Assembly: GCF_007565055.1 (NCBI RefSeq)
Contig: NC_044552.1
Span: 150,121,859 to 150,185,858, forward strand
DNA: 64,000 nucleotides
Source: Rhinopithecus roxellana
Lineage: Eukaryota > Chordata > Mammalia > Primates > Cercopithecidae
Reading direction: 5' to 3'
The translations under genes and the position numbers were made by a program. Each line of letters begins with the position of its first letter. Positions within the stretch are counted from its first letter, which is position 1. The notes below the pieces were generated by a model, which worked only from the letters and a program-made list of their open reading frames with translations, had not been told where the DNA came from and did not search any database. Shown piece after piece: positions 24,801 through 36,800 of this stretch.

Positions 24801-27800
24801 AAGCTCACCCCCAGCCCTGGCGCAGCGCACCCCTCCCCAGATGTGGATGTGATGAGGGAGGACACCGTCCGTGTCTGCTCGGATTCTCGTTTCTGCAAAC
24901 GAGGAAAGTGAGGTATCGGGAGAGTAGGGCCTTGCCCGGGGCCACTCACTTGGAAGAGCAGAGATTCGGAGACTCAGACTGAGGGATTCCAGTGCCGCAA
25001 ATCACTGTGCCCTGGAGGGAGACGCACAGCACCCGAGACTCAGAACAGCAAAACGGAAAAACCATTTTGGAAACGAGGTGACTGAAACGCTTGCCAGTAA
25101 TGCGATGGGCCCATTGGTAACGCTGATCATTCGGTTTCTGGAGAGGCCCAGCCGACTGGCCATCGTCCTGATGGATCTTCCCCAACATTTTTAGGCAGCG
25201 AACAGCCCTTCCCAGCGCTCCCTCAGCGCAGTTCCCGCCCCGGCAGCGCTGCTCCCGCTCCCGCCCCCCAACCCCCACCCCTGCAGCGCCGCTCCCGCCC
25301 CCTCTGCAGCCCTCTGCTATCTTGGATAGGCTTCCGTAGGTAAATTCCAGAGCCAAAGGGAAATGCAGCCCTGGAATGTATGACACCTGCTCTCACTGGC
25401 TGTGCATCCTGCCTCTCTAAGCCCAGCTGAGGGTGGAAATGGCCTTGGAAGCAAGCACGCAGCTCAGGCTGGGAACACTAGGAAGCCCACCTCTGGGACG
25501 TGCTGCCTGCCCACATCACCTCCTTCCACCAGGGTGTCCCCTCTCTCACAGGTGAGAAGGATCTCATCTGTTGGGGGGGCGGTCTGGGAACCCCCACCAT
25601 TCTCTCCCTCTTCCTACCTCAGTTCCCCAGTGCTCTTGCCTGAGCCTTTGTTTCTGGAACTTAAAGAGTTTGCTTAGCAGAAGGAAAAATGACTGGTCGA
25701 ATATTTAATGACATGCACCACCCATGTAAGCTCAAACTCCTGACCTCGTTATCCCCCTGCCTTGGCCTCCCAAAGTGCTGGTGTGTCCGGAATTGGTGGG
25801 TTCTTGGTCTCACTGACTTAAAAAATGAAGCTGCGGACCCTAGCGGTGTGTGTTACAGTTCTTAAAGATGGTGTGTCTGGAGTTTGTTCCTTCTGACAGT
25901 TCGGACGTGTTTGGCGTTTCTTCCTTCTGGTGGGTGCGTGGTCTCACTGGCTTCAGGAGTGAAGCTGCAGACCTTCGCGGTGAGTGTGACAGCTCATAAA
26001 GGCAGCGTGGACACAAACAGTGAGCAGCAGCAAGATATATTGTAAAGAACAAAAGAATAAAGCTTCCACAGTGTGCAAAGGGACCTGAGCGGGTTGCCAC
26101 TTGGCCATAGGCAATAGTCTCACCGCTTGGCGGTACTCTGTATTTAGCTAACCTAGTGCAGACTTGGAGAACTTTTCTGTCTAGCATTCTGTGTCTAGCT
26201 AAAGGATTGTAAATGCACCAATCAGCACCCTGTGTCTAGCTTAGGGCTTGTAAATACACCAATCAATACTCTGTGTCTAGCTCAAGGTTTGTAAATACAC
26301 GAATCAGTACTCTGTATCTAGCTAACCTAGTGGGGACTTTGAGAACTTTTTTGTCTAGCACTCTGTGTCTAGCTACAGGATTGTAAATGCACCAATCAGC
26401 ACTCTGTGTCTAGCTACGGGATTGTAAACGCACCAATCAGCATTCTGTCAAAATGGACCAATCAGTTCTCTGTAAAATAGATCAGTTCTCTGTAAAATGG
26501 ACCAATCAGCAGGATGTGGGTGGGGTCAGATAAGGGAATAAAAGCAGGCTGCTGGAGCCAGTAGTGGCAACCCACTCGGGTCCCCTTCCACACTGTGCAA
26601 GCTTTGTTCTTTCGCTCTTTATAATAAATCTTGCTGCTGCTCACTCTTTGGGTCCATGCTGCCTTTATGAGCTGTAACACTCACCAGGAAGGTCTGCAGT
26701 TTCACTCCTGAAGCCAGTGAGACCACGAACCCACTGGTAAGAACAAACAACTCCAGATGCACTGCCTTTAAGAGCTGTAAACACCCACTGCGAAGGTCTG
26801 CAGCTTCACTCCTGACAGTAAGACCACAAACCCACCAGAAGGAAGAAACTGCGGACACATCTGAAGGAACAAACTCCGGATACACCATCTTTAAGAACTG
26901 TAACACCGCGAGGGTTCACGGCTTCATTCTTGAAGTCAGCGAGACCAAGAACCCACCAATTCTGGACACACTGGGATTACAGGTGTGAGCCACCGCACCC
27001 AGCTGCTGAAACGACTTTTTACTATTTTTTTTTCTAGGACTAATTTTGTTGGTGAAATCATGACACGGGCAGTGGGTCTCTTTCGAGAATGTGCTAAAGG
27101 GTCGGGAGCATCTTCGCAGGCCATGTTGGCTGGACTCCTAAAGAGAAGCGGATGCATACACTCCTGATGGCGGCAGGAGGAAGGGCGATGGAAGAATGGG
27201 AGGTTTCCCTCTGTGTTTCCCATTCCAGGACAGAAAACCTCCATCCCCCACCATCCCCCACCTCCACCCCTACCTAAGGAACGCTCTAACTTGGGATCTC
27301 TTTCAAGAAGTTTTGTCTTAGCCAGGCACGGTGACTCATGCCTATAATCCCAGCACTTTGGGAGGCCGAGGCGAGTGGATCACCTAAGGTCAGGAGTTTG
27401 AGACCAGCATGGCCAACATGACGAAACCCCATCTCTACTAAAAATACAAAAATTAGCTGGGCATGGTGGGGCACACCTGTGATCCCAGCTACTGGGGAGG
27501 CTGAGGAGGGACAATCGCTTGAACCCAGGAGGCAGAGGTTGTAGTGAGCCGAGATCGCACCATTGCACTCCAGCCTGGGTGACAAAGCAAGACCTTGTCT
27601 CTAGAAAAATTAAAGACTCAAAAAAGTTTTGTCTTAATGATAGACTCTGAACATAATTTCATCACAGGAATTGGTAGCAATAATGCCCAGAAGTATGGAA
27701 GCGCTTGGTAGTGTTGAATGTATCTGATGAGGTTATGGGATTTGACCACCTTCTTCAAGTGGTAATAATTTTTGCTGTGTGATAACTAAGGTGCTGACTG

Positions 27801-30800
27801 CCTGGCTTCCCTGCCGTATTTCTCTGCCCCACTCATCACCATCAGCAGTACCTGAAGAGCTCCTCAGCTGCTCTAGGGATAATTCCTAAGTCACTCTGTG
27901 GGTCAAGCGGCAGCACAGGGCCGTCGTCTGAATGGGGTCCCAACATGGTATAGCTCTTCCCGCTGCCCGTCTGTCCATACGCCATAACACAAACATTGTA
28001 CCTAAAATTCAGAGCAGATTCAGTCCAGCAAAACACACGTAGGGCTGGTGCCAAGAAGATTCCAGGAAAAATTTTCACTTGTCTGAGAAACTAAATTTCA
28101 TTCCCTATTCCCCTGTTACTCCATTTCTTATAAATTACGTTTTCATTTAACCACAACTATTTTTTTTTTTGCATAATCCATCCTGGTTGCTATCTTGTTG
28201 TACAATATTGGATTAAACAGTATTTGCACTGACACACACACACAGCGTGGGTTCATCCCTCCCTGTTTCTCCTGGGCATTTCCATCTCTCCGTTCTCCAG
28301 TTCAGCATTCACACAGGCATTCTGGACACACACACACAGCGTGGGTTCATCCCTCCCCGTTCTCCAGTTCAGCATTCACACAAGGATTCTGGCCTTAGCA
28401 AGGCCTTCCTAAATCCGCACACCTTCACTGTAACTATCTTTTTTTTTTTTTTTTCTTGAGACGGATTCTTGCTCTGTTACCCAGGCTAGAGTGCAATGGC
28501 TCGATTTTGGCTCACTGCAACCTCTGCCTCATGGGTTCAAGCGATTCTCCTGCCTTAGCCTCCCGAGTAGCTGAGATCAGCCCAGCTAATTTTTGTATTT
28601 TTAGTAGAGACAGAGTTTCGCCATGTTGGCCAGGCTGGTCTCAAACTCCTGGACTCAAGGGATCCTCCTGCTTTAGCCTCCTAAAGTGCTGGGATTACAA
28701 GCATGAGCCATTTTTGTATACGTTTTCATACAAAAACTATTTTTGTACTTTGTCATTGGAAGGGACTTTGAGGTGTTCATGTCCACAGTCAATCCACATG
28801 TGCTGAGGTCCTCTCTGTGACAGTAGCACCTGCTGCCTCTTGGCCCCAAGACCCTCGATTAGCTGACTGCAGCTTATTTCAGAGAAGATAAGAACTACCA
28901 ACAGATCCCCACATTTCCTTCCGGTTGTGCTGTTTAGCCCAAAGTATGAATGGGAGGATCGGAAACATTTGGAAGACTATTTAAAATAAGTATGATAGAA
29001 AATCATCTTCTCAGTCATGATGTTGAAGATGTTCGTGGTTGTAAAGCTGTGGGTTCACCTGGCCTGATGCTAAGTGGGTTCATGCCTCAGAGCAGGATCT
29101 CCAGCCCTGACCCCCTCGTCCAAGTCACCTGGGGACGTTCAGCAAGTGCTGCACTCAGAAATTCTGACTTAACTGGTCAACTGTGACTCCGATTTATCCA
29201 TACCGGTTTAACGTGGTGTATCCACCACAAGTCAAACAAATAAAGGTTGTTGTTTTGATAAAATGATTGCGAGACAGTGTTCTCATTGACTGACATCTAA
29301 ATCGCCCCTAGAACAGGATAGGAAAAGCAGCAGAGCCCAGTCCTGGGGCTGACCATTCGAGTCACTAGGGTTGACTGTTATATTCCAGCCACAAGAGCCT
29401 GGAAACCACATGCTCCCGCCAAACTGATCAGGCCGTTACCATCCTGTGAGTTTTCCTTCCAGGATTAAAAAGTCTCAAGGCATGCATAACAAAACCCCAT
29501 TATAGGCTATGTCTCTTCTGGCTTCCCTGAATTCATTTACATGCATTTCTTTGTGTGGGGAGTATCTTTGACCACAACAGATAAATGGGTTCTTAAAGGG
29601 GTCTTTCAACCATTTAAGAATGTAGAGTAAAAGGAAACTTCCTGAAGAAGGAAGCTGTAAACCAGAAATACAATTCTAAGGACCCCCAGCCATCTGAATG
29701 GACTTCCTCCTCAGCCAGGGCACTCTAAAATTTTACCTCAGAGTCTGGTTCAGGCCATGACAGGAAGTGGGGGCCGGACAGGCTTCATGATATCCTCCAG
29801 CGTGAACATCGACACAGACCTTACATCTGATAAGAAACATCTACAATCTGTTCTCTCTGAAGCTGCCACATGAAAGCTTCCTCTGCAAATAAGAACTTTA
29901 GCCTTCATAATCCTTTACCTTAACCCAGACATTCCAGAGCCAATGTATTTCTTAAATGAACTGGATTGAAGTCTCATGTCTCCCTGAAATGTATAAAACC
30001 AAACTGTGCCCAACCACCTTCGGCACATGTTCTCAGGACCTCCTGGGCTGTGTCCTGGGCCACGGTCACTCATATTTGGCTCAGGATAAATCTCTCCCAA
30101 TATTTTACAGAGTTTGACTCTTTTTGCTGACAAGACTCAGAACTTAAACTAACTCCATCTGTTTTGCGTTATCCTGGAAAGGCAGTTCTGGCAGTGATCA
30201 CTGTGACCACGATGTCTTTTTTATTTCTGGAATCTGCTTACTTAAAAGATGCCTATTTAAAAGGAGACTCCCCTATCATTTTCAAAACCATTTCTTCAGA
30301 TGGGTATAAAAATTCCAACCTTCTGGAGGAAGAGTTGAAGCAGCAACTGCATCATGATTGGCAGAGCGGCCCTGTGTGCGTGCGCGGTCAGAGGCAGGAG
30401 CTTCCTGAGTTGACCTCCTCCTCAGATCATGCGCCTTTGGGGCGCGCAGCACACTGTGTAATTACAGTTTCCAGGTCCTTGAGGTTCCCTGCGGTTGGCT
30501 GTGCAGAAGCCTTTGCTGGACAAATGCAAGTAAGTCTTCGTCAGGAACTTGATGTGGATTTCTGCCAGAAAACTGAGATTCTTCAAAATGCCCCGGAGTG
30601 GAAAGTATGGGCTTAAGGTGTCTCCATTAAGTAAAAAAATATTCTTCATTCCTAAATTACGACCCGCTGCCTTTGACATCAGTGGTTGTATATTGCAAGA
30701 ATAGAAGGCTGATTCCCAAAGGGAAAAGTCCCTAAATCTGATGTTAACATTCCTTACAGATTTTTTTTAAAATTCTGAAATATAAAAGAATCCCAGAGAG

Positions 30801-33800
30801 AATGGCGGCTGCATTCACAGGCTTAAGCCCACATACAATGTAACTAAAATGGAGTTTGGAATCCCAGGTGGATATACTCATTTAACAAGCATTCTCCAAA
30901 TCATTCTCACTGCTTTTCCCAGGGTGTGGAGATAGTCTCCATGGATGCAAGCGGAGTCCACGCCAGGTGACCCACGGACATGCTCTGCAGTGCTGTAAAA
31001 TGCTCAGACTCTAATGCGACATTCTCACTCCACAGCACAATGAAGCTTCTTTATATTCAAATGTAACTATGATAACTGGCCTTCAAAGTATTTTCACTCA
31101 CCCATCCAAGAGAGACGTGAGTAGGGGGCACACATCTCCAAAGACCACCCTCTGAGACTCTGCTGGACCATAAACCCTGAGAGACAAAGGGAAAATACTG
31201 CATTAATAGAAGAAGCAGAAAGCTACTATAGCATATGCAGACTCAGAAACCTGGGAACACAATGCCCCCATGGACTTCCCATCCCCTCAACACCATTGGA
31301 ATTCTTCAACAAAAGATTAATCTGTGTTATTTTTCAAGATAATAGAGGTTAAGAGTAAAGATACTACTTTCTGCTATGAAAATGTAATAAGCATAAATGA
31401 AGTGACAAATGCTTGCAAGATAGGAGGGAAGGAAAGGGAGGGGAGGGGAGAGGGGGAGGAGAAAGGAGAGGGGAGGAGAAATCGGGGGGAGGGGAGGGGA
31501 GGGAGGAGGGGGAGGGGAGGACAGAGGAATAGGAGGGGAGGAGAGGGGAGGGGGAGAGGGGAGGGGGAGGGGAGAAGGGAGGGGGAGGGGAAGAGGAGGA
31601 GAGAGGAGAGGAGGGGGGAGAGGAGGGGATGGAGGAGGAGGGGGAAGGAGGGAGAGAGAGAGGGACAGAGGGAGGATATAATTATCCCATAACTAAATCG
31701 GCTCTACTGTGGAGGGCCCAACAGTAACAATGTCAAACTCACACTCTGAGCAATATTTGATATATAACGTTTGCTTTTTGTGTTCAAACTTTTAAAAATT
31801 TTGTTTTCCTAGGCCCCAGGTCAGTTCAGCAGAACTTGAATTGATATCATGGGATTGGATGTCTGCTCTGCAAAGGAAACTTCATGTGGTTCTGGTCTAT
31901 AAACAGGTACAAATAAAACAAAATAGGAAGCAACGTCCAAAAAATGCCGTTTCCTGCACAATTTGAAAGCTGCCTGGAGCAAGCACAGTGAGAGAGCAGG
32001 CTCCCTGGCAGCTGCCCAGCAGTGGTGGTTGGTTGCACTTGGTCAGGTCTGCTTTGATGTGAAACTCAGTTTCCTGAACTACAGGTTTTGACTTAGCTGG
32101 AACCACGTGTTTTCCTTCATTTTCAAGGGTGCCCTGTCGCTCAGTTGATCCATGTCATCTCCAGCCATGGGATTAATTTTACACGGAGGGGGGACTCTTA
32201 TGAGGTATTGCCATATGCATGATGTAGAGGGTATGGTGAGCACTCTGTGGGAAGATGCTTAGGGCTGAGATCTTTTTTAACTTTTCACTCAGAAAATACA
32301 CCAAGATACAAAAGTAGAAAGAATAGAAAAGTCAGCCCCATGTGCACATTGCCCAGCTCCAGACCCAGGCCTGGCCTGCTTCTCATACAGAAGCTGACCT
32401 GAGGTCCATTTCATCTGGAAAAGCCAGTACATCTGTAAAGGATGATGACTTTAAAACATAACAGTATTCCCACGACCATGCCTTAAAAATGAATGTTAGT
32501 TATTCCTTAACACCATCCAAAAGTCACTGTTTGCATTTCCTCAATTGTCTAGTAAGTTTCTTTTTCCAGTCAGTGTTTTAGAAATAATAATTCATCATGG
32601 CATCTACATTGCACAGGGTTGCTGCCTTCTAAGTTTCCTAATCTATGGCAAGGGTTGGCAAACTTTTTCTGAAAAATAGTTTTTTTTTCAGAATAGATAG
32701 TAAATATTTTAGGCTTTGTGAACATCTTACCTTTAAAGAATACTGGAGTTTTTCCCAGTAATGGGAGGGAAAAGTCCAAGATGCTGACTACCTGCAATAG
32801 TCTTTACCTGCAATACTCTTTTCCTGCAATACTATTTACATGCAATACTATTTACCTGCAGTACTCTTTATCTGCAATACTCTTCTTGCAATACTATTTA
32901 CCTGCAGTACTCCTTACCTGCAATACTATTTAATATTGCATCGAGCTATGATTGGCTTATGCAGTTGGACAAAAGAAATCAATTAGTGACATAAGAATCA
33001 GCAAAGGTAAAAGAGTCTCTCCTTGGAGCTAACACGGCCATACATCTGAGAAATCCAAATTCAAATGACAAAGAAAATTACTAAATCAATACAATAATTT
33101 AACAAAACAGCAGGTCATAAAATTAATGTGAAAACATCAGTAGCCTCTATAGATACAAATAGAGTTAGAAGCCATGCTGGGAGATGAGACTGTATTAGTG
33201 ATCGCAACAAAAATATGCCTGGGAATAAACTTAATAAGAAATGTTCTAATCCTTCATAAAGAAAATGATAAAAGGCTCCTGAAAATACATGATTAAACTC
33301 AAATAACTGAAAAGTCACAGCATGTTCCTGAATAGAAGAGTCAACTCATGAAGATGCCCGTTTTTCCAAAGTTAGTTTATAAACTTACCTCAATCCCCCC
33401 AAAATACTGCCTATGCTGTCAAGTTTTTCCTGGAGCCCCACAGTTTTATTATAATTTTTTTTTTCCGGCAAAATAAAAGAGTGAGAATAGAAAGAAGCCC
33501 TGGAAAATAGAGGAACTGGGATGGGGCGGGCTCAGACACTGGAACCTTCTCTGAGACTCTATCTACAACAGCTTGGTCTTGCTGCGTGAATTAGTAAGTA
33601 GGCCGAAGGAAGAGGGCGAAATGCTAGACAGACACAACTCCATGTGGCAATGGGTCAGATAAAGGGACATCTCAGATCAGTGGGGAGAGAGGTGTTTTAA
33701 GAAGCGGTGTTGCAGGCTGGGCACGATGGCTCACGCCTGCAATCCTAGCACTTTGGGAGGCCAAGATGGACAGATCGTTTGAGCGCAGGAGTTTGAGACC

Positions 33801-36800
33801 AGCCTGGGAAATGGGCAAAACTCCATCTCAATATCCTTTTTTTAAATACATAAATTTTAAAATATTATTTTAAATTAATATTTAAAAATATAAGTGGTGT
33901 TGCAGTAAATGAAGAGATTTAAAAAGATAAAATTGGATCAATTCTTTTTAGAATGAACTAGGACACATTCCTAACAGACCACAAGTTTAATGAAAACCAT
34001 CCGGCCATGCGTGTCCCAGCAGAGTCCACACGTGGGTTCTTCTAGAACCTGGAAGCCTTTTTACCTATGATCATGTAAAAACATACGTGTGGCTCAAAGA
34101 CATCAGAAGCAGACAACAGACTGAGAAAGTAGTTGCAGCTTAAATATCTCTGCTATATCAAGTGCTCCTAGAAATACAAAGGGGAAAGGTCAGTCCTTGT
34201 AGAGAAAATAGCTAGAGAAGTGAAGAATGCACAGGAAAAAAAAAAAGATGCAAATGACGGAACCACACGGAAAGACTCAACTTCACTCTGAAGAGATGCT
34301 ACACAGAGAACCCGTGTCTCACCCACAGACCGGAACAACCCATGCATCTGACCTTGTGCTCCGTGGGGATATGGAGGGAAGCTGGCCTTGCCCACGTGGC
34401 TGTCCGGGGAGGAGAGGCGGTCCCGGTGCTAGTGGGAAGCTGGCCTTAGCACCTGGCGCTCCCAGCACCCACCTCCCACCTCCCACAGTCATGCCCAGCC
34501 ACAGCCAAGGCTCCTGTGCTTGCAGGCTGTCAGTCTCATTCTTTTTCTCCTAACTTTGACTTTTCCCTCAACCTGGAATCTCCTTTCCCTTTTTCTTTCT
34601 CTCTCTCTCTCTCTTTTTTTTTTTTTTTTTTTTTGAGACAGACTCTTGCTCTGTCGCCCAGGCTGGAATGCAATGGCCCGATCTCAGCTCACTGCAACCT
34701 CTGCTTCCTTGGTTCCATTGATTCTCTCTGCCTCAGTCTCTCAAGTAGCCGGGACTACAGGTGTGTGCCACCATGTCCAGCTAATTTTTTGTATTTTAGT
34801 GGAGACTAGATTTCACCATGTTCCCCAGAGTGGTCTCAAATGACCTCAGGCAATCTGCCCGCTTCTGCCTCCCAAAGTGCTAGGATTACAGGTGTGAGCC
34901 ACCATCCCTGGCCTCCTTTCCCTTTTTCTCTGCCTGGTTAACTCCTGGTTAGCTGAGCTGTCAAGCCCTGGGTCGAGGGCCTCCCCCATCTCTGCCTCCC
35001 ACCCCACTGCTGTGTTGGTGGCTTCTGTGATCAGTGCAACCTCCCAGGCACCGTCCCTACAGCTCTAGGTCTTGGTGGCAAAAATGCTGCCTTCCTCTCC
35101 CCTACATCCCTTGTGTTTAACAGGGTGCCTGGCACCTAATAGGTGCTCAGAAAATGCTTGCACTTGAATGACTATAGAAATTTAACGGCCGGGCGCGGTG
35201 GCTCAAGCCTGTAATCCCAGCACTTTGGGAGGCCGAGACGGGCGGATCACGAGGTCAGGAGATCGAGACCATCCTGGCTAACACGGTGAAACCCCGTCTC
35301 TACTAAAAAATACAAAAAACTAGCCAGGCGAGGTGGCGGGCGCCTGTAGTCCCAGCTACTCGGGAGGCTGAGGCGGGAGAATGGCGGGAACCCGGGAGGC
35401 GGAGCTTGCAGTGAGCTGAGATCCGGCCACTGCACTCCAGCCTGGGCGACAGAGTGAGACTCCGTCTCAAAAAAAAAAAAAAAAAAAAAAAAAGAAATTT
35501 AACACAAATGTGTCAGTTAGGAATATCGTATTGTAAATTCCTGTTCTACAAGAACACAGCCAGGAGTGTCCTTCAGATTCCTGATAAATGAATTATTCTC
35601 AAAACAATGAATATGACTTATTCTTTTTCTCCTTGCATTTTGGATCAATGGCATTACTTTTGGTTTTTTTTTTTAATAATATTTTTATTTCATGTAGAAA
35701 ATATACCTTCTTCTGACCCTGGGCCTATTAATATTTTTTCTGAATAGTAAGAATTAAACTTTTCCCCTCATACAAATTTATTTTTACAGTAAGTTAAGGG
35801 CTGAAGGTGTTGGAAATTCTTTTTCGAATGGAAATAAAATATTTTGACATTTGCTAGGTCCATAAAAAGCTGTTATAAAAACCAACAATGTTCTGATTTC
35901 ATAAGAACCATATGCTCTACTGTTTCTAAAAACAAGATGATCCCAAATGCTAAATGATATTACCCCAGAATAAATTCTCGCAGAGATTTACATTTAAAGT
36001 CTCCCTTACCTCTATAGATGGACAGCACATTGCACAAATTCTTCCATTTTCTGTTCACTTCAAGCAGCACAATTTTGACCTTTCCCTTCGACCCTCAGTG
36101 TACTGGTACTGAGACAGAGCCCTCTGAGAAGACACACGTCGGCATGGCCGGTGCTGCTCCACTTCCTTCTTCCCCAAACAAGGTCACGTGAGCCCCGAGG
36201 GTGGTTTCTCCACCACAGCGCCCTTGCCTGTGCTTCTCCACTGACCTAAGCAGCAGCCTGGTGTCATCCAAAGACTGAGACCTTCTGCCCAAATCCACCG
36301 CTTACTAAAAGCCATCCTTTAACTAGACTGGGCAGTGGTGCCCCCCGCAGCTTCCTCCTCAGGTCCTCCTGGGATGATCAAAGGCCTGAAAGTAGTTGGA
36401 GATTCTCAACGGCTACGTGAAGGTGACGTACGTAACTAAACTCCACCCAGCGCCCAGTGGCAAGCTTTAGCCACTCTGTGACTCTCCTGCCCACAGGAAT
36501 TTCTCTGTCACTCAGCACTCGGCCACACACACTGTGGGACTCTGGCTGCTTTGCAGTGATGACCGATACCCACAGCCTGTGTGTAAGCCGCGTGGGGAAA
36601 GGATCATACTTTAAACTTTTTATTCCTAATCCAACCCTACTTTATTCCTTCTCTGCAGCTCTGCGCTAAGCACCCGAAGGTGCTCATTAAATCCTTCAGC
36701 ACTTTAACCAAAGGGTGCATTTGGCTCTAAACATTTAACCCAATCCTTTATCAGTAGGCCACGTGCTTCCTTAAACTGGTGCTGTTTACTTCCCAAGTCA

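Noticed and set aside
31324..31692. Glu/Arg/Gly-rich open frame
   Set aside because: Translation of the GA polypurine tract.
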